Assembly (NCBI GenBank): GCA_002730795.1
Contig: PCAX01000065.1
Span: forward strand, 1 to 20,734
DNA: 20,734 nt
Reading direction: 5' to 3'
Source of the DNA: Chloroflexota bacterium
GTDB lineage: Bacteria > Chloroflexota > Dehalococcoidia > Lucifugimonadales > Lucifugimonadaceae
The position numbers were made by a program, and so were the translations under genes. How positions within the stretch are numbered: position 1 is the first letter of the stretch; every line of letters begins with the position of its first letter. The notes beneath the pieces are model-generated. The model was not told the origin of the DNA and searched no databases. It saw only the letters and a list, made by a program, of their open reading frames with translations. Shown here piece by piece: positions 15,629-20,734 of this stretch.

Positions 15629-15965
15629 TATTTACACTTTGAATTATTTTTATATCCTCTGGAGGTAAGGAAATAAGAATCTGAACAATACAATTGCCTG
15701 CCTTAGGATTTATACGATAAATCAAGGCCAAATGAATAGCTAGCTCAACCTATTCCGACAAGGAATTTACCCTTGCTGAGGAAACATAGGAATAAAAGTA
15801 CAGAATACCTGAATAAGATCCCACAGAGATACTGTTAAAGATATTAATAAAAAGGAAGCTACTTATTACGGTAGTAACTGGTGGAAAGAAAATTTGGACT
15901 TTGTAGATAGCCACATAGCCCACAGGGAAATAAAATTACTTTCTTCAACTGAGTAAATTTCTTAT
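15629..15965. other. Gene-poor gap between convergent ffh and fmt
   Basis: This 337-nt stretch has no complete gene. The plus strand carries a startless reading frame at its 3' half (entered separately). Small inverted repeats are present, for example CAAGG-aatttac-CCTTG near 15760-15775 and CCTC-tg-GAGG near 15656-15665, but none is followed by a T tract, so I see no confident intrinsic terminator although both flanking genes end here. No tRNA-like fold or recognisable structural RNA core was found. Confidence 0.5.
15813..15956 (+). pseudogene. Possible remnant of a decayed gene (startless 47-codon frame)
   Basis: From 15813 to the TAA at 15954-15956 the plus strand reads 47 codons without a stop, with a protein-like composition: RDTVKDINKKE, then ATYYGSNWWKENLDF, then VDSHIAHREIKLLSSTE. 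There is no ATG, GTG or early TTG start, and upstream in the same frame there are several stops. Other frames upstream also show short protein-like pieces, such as TYSDKEFTLAEE and LLRKHRNKSTEYLNK. This pattern would fit the 3' part of a gene broken by frameshifts and stops. I do not recognise the family. Chance is possible. Confidence 0.25.
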
Positions 15966-16901
15966 CTATGTCGGTAAGGTACTGCCGACTATTGAATGAT
16001 ACCCCACCAAGAATTGGTTACCTGTTATGGTTCGCCTACCCTCTAACTGTAGAGACAAGATTTTTAGCGGCCCAGAACCTGTTCCTATAAACATGTTTTT
16101 ACCTTTTTTGACAACTCTTCCTGGTTCAATCACCCAGTGTGTGTTTTCGGTGATTTCCATATCAATAATTTTAAGTCTTTTACCTTCCCAAAAAGTGTAT
16201 ATTCCAGGCCATTCGTCAAAAGCTCTCATGAGCCTATAAATTTTAATTGCTTTCTCATTCCAGTTTATTTCGCCATCAGATGATCGAATTAATTTAGTCA
16301 AGGTTGCCAATGATTCATCTTGGCCAGTTGTTTGTATCACACCACGCTCAAAATCCCTTATTGAATCAATTAAAAGATTTCCACCTATTTCAAAAAGCAT
16401 CCTAGAAAGTTCCGAACATTTTTCATCACCTCGTAATGTAATAGCATCAGATTGTTTTATTATTGGTCCTGTATCCATTCCTTCATCAAGAAGCATTATA
16501 GTAACACCTGTACTCCCCACTCCCTCTAAGATAGCCGTTGCCACGGGGCTTGGTCCTCGGAAAAGGGGCAACATGGATGGATGGATATTTATTGTGCCTA
16601 AGCGCGGAATTTTTAGGATCGCTTTCGGTAAAATTTTCCCATAAGCTGCAACGACAAATAAATCGGGGTTTCTTTTAATTAATTTTTTTATTTGATCCTC
16701 TTGAAAAAGATCATTTCCATTCGTCACTTCAAGATTTTTAGTTTTTGCAACTTTTTCGACCGGAGTAACACTTATTCTTAGGCCACGACCTGATGCTTTA
16801 CTGTCTTGAGTTACCACGAGGTCCACTTTAAAATCATCATTCAGAAGCTTGTTCAAAACCTCTGATGATTCTTTTGATGATCCAAAAAAAACCAACCGCA
16901 T
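15966..16901 (-). CDS. fmt: Methionyl-tRNA formyltransferase
   Basis: This enzyme formylates initiator Met-tRNA with 10-formyl-tetrahydrofolate. It has 311 residues from the chosen start. MRLVFFGSS opens the Rossmann-like formyltransferase domain. The catalytic set is N105, H107 and D143 (TINIHPSMLPLFRG and GMDTGPII), matching N106, H108 and D144 of E. coli. The C-terminal OB-fold tRNA-binding domain follows (about 205-311). The frame is open back to a TTG at 16937 with another ATG at 16916, but GAGG at 16911-16914 stands nine bases before the ATG at 16901, and the family normally begins with this M-x-hhFhG strand. It converges on ffh and diverges from dnaA. No peptide deformylase gene is adjacent. 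Confidence 0.94.
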   Translation of the reverse strand: MRLVFFGSSKESSEVLNKLLNDDFKVDLVVTQDSKASGRGLRISVTPVEKVAKTKNLEVTNGNDLFQEDQIKKLIKRNPDLFVVAAYGKILPKAILKIPRLGTINIHPSMLPLFRGPSPVATAILEGVGSTGVTIMLLDEGMDTGPIIKQSDAITLRGDEKCSELSRMLFEIGGNLLIDSIRDFERGVIQTTGQDESLATLTKLIRSSDGEINWNEKAIKIYRLMRAFDEWPGIYTFWEGKRLKIIDMEITENTHWVIEPGRVVKKGKNMFIGTGSGPLKILSLQLEGRRTITGNQFLVGYHSIVGSTLPT

Positions 16902-17232
16902 TTTTTTTAACCTCATTTTAGTTAAACGCGCTTTCAATCGCGCTATCCCGATAAAATTAACTCGAAATATATAACTTCATCTCAAAGTTAATCGTTTTTA
17001 GGTTTTTTGATTTTCATTATGGAAAAAAATTAACAAAATATTTTTTCATTTCTATCATTATAGATTGGTTTTTCAACCAAAATGTAGTTAACTTATCGTT
17101 GTCAGTCGGTGTTGTATTCCATGGTTTTTTTGACACCTGTTCGCTGATAACATATCCCCCATTTAAAGGTTTAATTTATTATCTGGACTGGTGTCACAGA
17201 ACGGTGGTGTTCGTCTAGAGAGAAAGGAATGG
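16902..17232. promoter_or_regulatory. Divergent fmt/dnaA intergenic region
   Basis: This is about 330 nt of AT-rich DNA with long T runs, carrying the promoters of fmt (leftward) and dnaA (rightward). A perfect TTGACA at 17130-17135 is followed by TATCCC at 17153-17158 (17-nt spacer), a possible dnaA promoter. On the minus strand TATAAT (17057-17062) is a possible -10 for fmt. Immediately beside it is a perfect six-pair inverted repeat, TTGGTT-tttc-AACCAA (17065-17080), that could be an operator or hairpin. I found no exact TTATNCACA DnaA box here. Confidence 0.4.
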
Positions 17233-18570
17233 ATGGCGGCCAATAACGCTAAAAAAATATGGTCTGCAGTTTTAGGGCAATTACAGCTAGAAATACCAAG
17301 ACCAAACTTTGAAACATGGCTCCGAGATACTTCAGTTGAATCTCTTGTCGATGGCAAGTTAAATATTTATACCCCCAGCCCTTTTGCCGCAGAAATGCTA
17401 GAAAAAAGGTTATTATCCAGTATTTCTAATGCCGTAAATAGGGTTACCGGTGAGAACTTAGAAGTTCTTTTTCACGTCACTTCGAAAGATCCAAAAACTA
17501 AAAAGCCTTACAAACCAGAATTCCATCACAACTCAACTTCAAGAACCGTCCAAAAAAAACGGTTGAAACTCAATCCCAAATTCACCTTCGACGATTACGT
17601 TAGAGGACCAGAAAATGAGTTAGCTTTGGCCGCGGCTGTAAAAGTTTCCGAACAACCTGGCAAGGTATACAATCCAGTCTACATTTATTCTAAAGTAGGT
17701 CTTGGAAAAACGCATCTCATGCAATCAATTGGTCACGCTCTCGAACAACAAGGAAAATCCGTCATATATGTTACGTCCGAAACGTTTACCAATGAGTACA
17801 TAGCAGCTATACGAAAAGGTAAATCAGCAGAGTTTCGAAAAAAATATCGAAATGTTGACGCGTTATTAATAGATGACATTCAATTTGTTTCTACAAAGGA
17901 ACAAACACAAGAGGGATTCTTTCATACATTTAATGAACTCCACTTAGCCCAAAAACAAATTGTTGTAAGTGGAGATGAACCTTCAAATAAAATTCATTTA
18001 CAGGAGCGAATAAAATCCCGGTTAGGAGGAGGACTTGAATTAGATATTCAACCACCCAATTATGAAACACGACTGGCAATATTGACGCATAAAGCTTCAA
18101 ATATTGATAATGATGTTATCGAAATGTTGGCTAATATTCCTTATAAAAATGTGAGGGATCTAGAAGGGGCATTAAACAGAGTGATTGCTTATTCGGACCT
18201 CGTCGGTGCTCGGATTACCCTCGAGTTGGCAGAATATGCGATAAAAAGTTTGTTTTCTGAACCTACAAGTAGCAAACCTGATACTGAAGAAATTTTAAAA
18301 GCAGTTGAAAAAATCACTGGTGTTGCAATAGAAACAATAAAAGGGAATAGACGTGATAAAACCTCTTCAACGGCACGGCGCATAGCCATGTATCTATTAA
18401 GGGAAGATGCTCATTTAACTTCTACATCAATCGGCCAACTGCTTGGTAATAAAGATCATTCAACTGTTATATACGGCCAAAAAGCTATCGAAAAAACACT
18501 AATAAAAGATTACGTTTTACGTGAACAAATATCATCTATTCGAAGTCTAGTTGTTTCATATGTGAATTGA
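17233..18570 (+). CDS. dnaA: Chromosomal replication initiator DnaA
   Basis: This is the initiator ATPase that binds DnaA boxes and opens oriC. Domain I (IWSAVLGQLQLEIPRPNFETWL) is followed by a short domain II, then the AAA+ domain III from FTFDDYVRGPENELA, with Walker B ALLIDDIQF and RDLEGALNRVIAYS (box VII, arginine finger). Domain IV has ARRIAMYLLRED and the DNA-reading GNKDHSTVIYG. The P-loop reads SKVGLGKT (residues 153-160), with Ser and Lys where GGVGLGKT is nearly universal. I place the start at the ATG at 17233 (445 aa), preceded by AAAGG. The frame stays open to a GTG at 17191 (459 aa), which has only a weak upstream signal. No dnaN follows; obg does, after an AT-rich gap. Confidence 0.95.
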   Translation: MAANNAKKIWSAVLGQLQLEIPRPNFETWLRDTSVESLVDGKLNIYTPSPFAAEMLEKRLLSSISNAVNRVTGENLEVLFHVTSKDPKTKKPYKPEFHHNSTSRTVQKKRLKLNPKFTFDDYVRGPENELALAAAVKVSEQPGKVYNPVYIYSKVGLGKTHLMQSIGHALEQQGKSVIYVTSETFTNEYIAAIRKGKSAEFRKKYRNVDALLIDDIQFVSTKEQTQEGFFHTFNELHLAQKQIVVSGDEPSNKIHLQERIKSRLGGGLELDIQPPNYETRLAILTHKASNIDNDVIEMLANIPYKNVRDLEGALNRVIAYSDLVGARITLELAEYAIKSLFSEPTSSKPDTEEILKAVEKITGVAIETIKGNRRDKTSSTARRIAMYLLREDAHLTSTSIGQLLGNKDHSTVIYGQKAIEKTLIKDYVLREQISSIRSLVVSYVN

Positions 18571-18808
18571 TTGTGAAACATATCTAACCAATTTTAATTC
18601 AACCCAAACACATCGCGTAAAAAATACTCTTATTCAAGAAGTTTTTCTTTTTATTAAACAATTATTTACCTTTAATCCAAAGTTATTCACATAACATCTC
18701 ATGTTGTTCAAGATTGTTTATTCAAAATATATAACACTTATCACACTATTATTTTTATTATGATTAACATTTATATTTAGAGATATTACTAAGAATTAAT
18801 TAAAAACA
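18571..18808. other. Candidate replication origin (oriC) downstream of dnaA
   Basis: This 238-nt non-coding, very AT-rich stretch lies directly after dnaA. It contains TTATTCACA at 18683-18691, an exact match to TTATNCACA, and TTATTCAAA at 18718-18726 (one mismatch). Weaker matches are TTATTTACC at 18663-18671 and TGTGAATTG at the dnaA 3' end (18560-18568), each two mismatches. An AT-rich block from about 18720 to 18800, with TTATTATG-type triplets next to the boxes, could be an unwinding element. The dnaA neighbourhood is the usual origin location, but with few boxes the call is tentative. An obg promoter must also lie here. Confidence 0.42.
18683..18691 (+). promoter_or_regulatory. DnaA box TTATTCACA
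   Basis: Exact match to the general consensus TTATNCACA in the gap after dnaA, with a one-mismatch copy in the same orientation 35 nt downstream. It may serve origin function, autoregulation, or occur by chance. Confidence 0.5.
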
Positions 18809-20077
18809 ATGATAGATTCTGTGAAAATACAGGTAAAGGCTGGTGCCGGTGGTGATGGATTGGTTTCATTTCAAAGGGAAGCCCATAATCCTCAAGGAGG
18901 TCCATCAGGAGGTGATGGTGGAGGAGGGGGTGATGTTGTTATATGTAGTAGTAAAAATATAAAAACTTTGTCAAAATTTACGAAAAAACGGCATTTTACA
19001 GGGGAAAACGGTATGAAAGGTGGAACAACAAAAAAGAGAGGCTCCCACGGAGATAATATGACGATCTTGGTTCCAATTGGAACTGAAGTTAGATTTAAAT
19101 TGGATGGGAAAACAAACGTTGTAGACTTAGATAGCGAGGGAAAACAAACAACTGTGGCCAAAGGAGGTAGAGGAGGGATCGGAAATGCGAGATACGTGTC
19201 CCCAACTAATCAAGAACCTCTGTTGGCTGAAAGTGGAGAACAAGGACAGACCAAAAAAATCAATTTGGAACTAAAATTATTGGCGGATGTTGGCCTTATA
19301 GGCATGCCAAACGCCGGAAAGTCTAGTTTGTTGCGTTCAGTGAGTAGCGCGCGTCCAAGGGTAGCTAATTACCCTTTTACGACGTTGGAGCCTAACTTAG
19401 GTACTGTTACCTTCAAAAACCAAGAATTTGTTATGGTTGATATACCTGGTTTAATAAAAAGTGCACATAAAGGTGTGGGACTAGGACACGCGTTCCTGAA
19501 ACATGTCCAGAGAACGAGGATTCTGATTCATGTAGTAGATGGAACGGAAAATGATATTCCATCAAAGATTTTTGATATCAATGAAGAGATCAAATTGTTT
19601 GACAAACAATTAACGCAACGACCACAAATATTAGTTGTGAATAAATTGGATCTTCCTGAAGTAAGTCACTTAAAAAATGAAATAAGAGAATCTATCGCCG
19701 AGTCCGGTATTAATACCGAGCCATTTTTCTTGTCATCGAAAACTGGAGAAGGTGTTGAAGACTTGGTAAAAAGGATAGTTTATGTGATTAACGATTTTAA
19801 AAACAATAATCAAAAAAAAATTGTTCCAACCAATGTTATTAAACCAGAAACAAAAAACGTATTTGATTCTGTTTATAAGGAAGAGGACGGCGTTTATAGG
19901 ATTATTCATCCTAGGGCAATACGTCTTGCCGAAGGAAGTGATTTGGATGACTGGCGGGTGAGAATTCAATTCCATAACCGTTTAGAAAGAATTGGGATAA
20001 ACAGTGCCTTAAGGAAGGAAGGTGTTAGGCAAGGTGATACCGTTTTAGTAAATGGGTGGGAATTTGAATGGGATTAA
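18809..20077 (+). CDS. obg: Obg/CgtA GTPase
   Basis: This 422-residue ribosome-associated GTPase is involved in 50S maturation and growth control. The N-terminal glycine-rich Obg fold is at about 1-158 (GAGGDGLVSF, GGPSGGDGGGGGDVV, KGGRGGIGN). The G domain has G1 GMPNAGKSS (165-173), G2 PFTTLEPNLG, G3 DIPGLI (211-216) and the NKLD specificity motif. The C-terminal OCT domain (about 350-422) reads VYRIIHPRAIRLA and ends in NGWEFEWD, typical of the Gram-positive/Chloroflexota type of Obg. No clear Shine-Dalgarno precedes the ATG. It overlaps nadD by ten bases. Confidence 0.96.
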   Translation: MIDSVKIQVKAGAGGDGLVSFQREAHNPQGGPSGGDGGGGGDVVICSSKNIKTLSKFTKKRHFTGENGMKGGTTKKRGSHGDNMTILVPIGTEVRFKLDGKTNVVDLDSEGKQTTVAKGGRGGIGNARYVSPTNQEPLLAESGEQGQTKKINLELKLLADVGLIGMPNAGKSSLLRSVSSARPRVANYPFTTLEPNLGTVTFKNQEFVMVDIPGLIKSAHKGVGLGHAFLKHVQRTRILIHVVDGTENDIPSKIFDINEEIKLFDKQLTQRPQILVVNKLDLPEVSHLKNEIRESIAESGINTEPFFLSSKTGEGVEDLVKRIVYVINDFKNNNQKKIVPTNVIKPETKNVFDSVYKEEDGVYRIIHPRAIRLAEGSDLDDWRVRIQFHNRLERIGINSALRKEGVRQGDTVLVNGWEFEWD

Positions 20078-20676
20078 AGCGGATAGGAATTTTTGGCGGG
20101 AGTTTTGATCCTTTGCACTGTGGTCATATAAGTATAGCCAAGTTAGCTCGTAAGCAATTTAACCTTTATACAGTCTATATTGTTCCAGTATTGGATCAAT
20201 GGCTGAAAGGCCATGATCTTTTTGCAGGTGCTGAAGATAGACTGGATATGGCACGAGCCGCAGTAACGGATATTGAAGGAATAGAAGTTAGCGATATTGA
20301 TATACGAATAGGAACTCCAACATACACTATCAACACAATAATTAACATGCGGAAAAATTATAAACATATAGGTGAAATTTACGTAATTTTTGGTGATGAT
20401 ACGATGGAAACAATTGGGAACTGGTATCGATCAGAAGATTTATCAAAGCTTGCTAATATAGTTTTTTATAAAAGAAAAAATAGCAATGCGATTTTGGATA
20501 CAAATTTATATCCCTTTACCTCATCTCCTGTGTTTATTGATGGTCCGTATATTGATTTGTCATCTACTAAAATCAGAAACCTTTTATCTCTTGGTTTAAG
20601 TGTGGGTGGATTGGTTCACCCAAAAGTTGAGGAAATAATAATAAAAAGGAATTTGTATGGAGGGATTAGATCTTGA
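20068..20676 (+). CDS. nadD: Nicotinate-nucleotide adenylyltransferase
   Basis: This 202-residue enzyme joins ATP and nicotinate mononucleotide to give deamido-NAD in NAD synthesis. The nucleotidyltransferase signature GGSFDPLHCGH is at residues 10-20 with His17 and His20. Further family marks are the VPVLDQWLKGH segment, the RLDMARAA helix, FGDDTM in place of the common GxD strand, and LSSTKIR near residue 174 corresponding to the ISSTxIR motif. The start lies inside the obg 3' end, with GGGTGGGAA serving as a plausible ribosome binding site, so translation is coupled to obg. obg-nadD adjacency is common in bacteria. Its TGA overlaps the next ATG. Confidence 0.93.
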   Translation: MGLKRIGIFGGSFDPLHCGHISIAKLARKQFNLYTVYIVPVLDQWLKGHDLFAGAEDRLDMARAAVTDIEGIEVSDIDIRIGTPTYTINTIINMRKNYKHIGEIYVIFGDDTMETIGNWYRSEDLSKLANIVFYKRKNSNAILDTNLYPFTSSPVFIDGPYIDLSSTKIRNLLSLGLSVGGLVHPKVEEIIIKRNLYGGIRS

Positions 20677-20734
20677 TGAGCCGAAAAAAAGCGACGGAGT
20701 TATATGATAGGGCCGAAAAGTTACAAGCCTTAAA
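20676..20734 (+). CDS. Start of a further gene, cut by the window edge
   Basis: An ATG at 20676-20678 shares one base with the nadD stop (TGATG) and opens a frame that stays open to the last base. The visible part is MSRKKATELYDRAEKLQAL, a basic start followed by an amphipathic helix. This is too short to recognise. Overlap with nadD suggests it belongs to the obg-nadD transcript. A TTG at 20673, directly before the ATG, is an alternative start. Confidence 0.5.
   Translation, partial: MSRKKATELYDRAEKLQAL

Noticed and set aside
15629..15965. SRP RNA, RNase P RNA or tmRNA near ffh
   Set aside because: GGAAGC and GAGGAAAC fragments occur, but the conserved cores of these RNAs (GGAAGCAGC loop context, P4 helix partners, tag reading frame with a tRNA-like end) are not present.
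16902..16937. Upstream starts of fmt (TTG 16937, ATG 16916)
   Set aside because: GAGG lies nine bases before the ATG at 16901, and Fmt proteins begin at that M-x-hhFhG strand.
16924..16944. CGCG-containing repeat before fmt as an operator
   Set aside because: CGCG is self-complementary, so the apparent symmetry is short, and it lies in the fmt leader with no further support.
17191..17232. GTG at 17191 as the dnaA start
   Set aside because: The frame is open, but the added 14 residues do not resemble a DnaA N-terminus and AAAGG sits just before the ATG at 17233. Kept as an alternative only.
18636..18652. Intrinsic terminator after dnaA (AAGAA-gttt-TTCTT then T)
   Set aside because: Five pairs with a single G-C is too weak to call in such AT-rich DNA.
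18892..19161. Long open frames antisense to obg, uvrA, dnaX and other genes
   Set aside because: They are low-complexity or hydrophobic mirror readings of well-supported genes, without ribosome binding sites or family motifs.
1..20734. CRISPR arrays, insertion sequences, prophage or defence systems
   Set aside because: No regularly spaced repeats, transposase, integrase or nuclease/toxin genes were found; the only repeats are the dnaX duplication and the mutarotase inverted repeat.

Overview
This is an AT-rich bacterial chromosome segment, densely packed and mostly core housekeeping, with islands of sugar-acid and CoA metabolism between the core genes. No rRNA, tRNA, CRISPR, transposase or phage gene is visible. 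The lineage cannot be proved from the window. Rhamnose-mutarotase-like proteins, an amidohydrolase-2 lactonase and an enolase-superfamily dehydratase interleaved with replication and repair genes would fit a marine SAR202-type Chloroflexota, but that is inference and needs a phylogeny of DnaA, Ffh or UvrA.

Layout. 1-1868 (+): a small two-helix membrane protein, then dihydrolipoamide dehydrogenase (lpdA). 1865-3102 (-): a two-gene operon of L-rhamnose mutarotase (rhaM) and an amidohydrolase-2 lactonase. 3103-3241: a divergent promoter region. 3242-11464 (+): a long, tightly spaced run of a second mutarotase-like gene, a 109-aa unknown, ybeY, dnaX, ybaB, recR, recO, uvrA and a hotdog thioesterase. 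11476-12696 (-): a mandelate-racemase/enolase-superfamily dehydratase. 12866-15628 (+): a two-subunit CoA-transferase followed 4 nt later by ffh. 15629-15965: a gene-poor gap that may hold a decayed gene. 15966-16901 (-): fmt. 17233-18570 (+): dnaA. 18571-18808: an AT-rich candidate oriC. 18809-20734 (+): obg, nadD and the start of a further gene cut by the window edge.

How the genes fit together. dnaX-ybaB-recR is a classic cluster (clamp loader, nucleoid-associated protein, recombination mediator), extended here by recO and uvrA into a replication and repair block. The mutarotases, lactonase and enolase-family dehydratase match steps of non-phosphorylative L-rhamnose/L-fucose-type catabolism: anomer conversion, lactone opening, aldonate dehydration. 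The dehydrogenase and the final cleavage enzyme of such a route are not here.

The most unusual observations are: (1) all four zinc-ligand cysteines of DnaX are replaced without any gap; (2) the second mutarotase has a good Shine-Dalgarno and ATG followed at once by an in-frame TAG, after which the family's N-terminal strand continues in frame; (3) a 29-bp perfect inverted repeat links the two divergent mutarotase genes; (4) DnaA has lost the first glycine of its P-loop; and (5) the ffh-fmt gap carries a protein-like reading frame with no start. I see no clearly novel multi-gene system.
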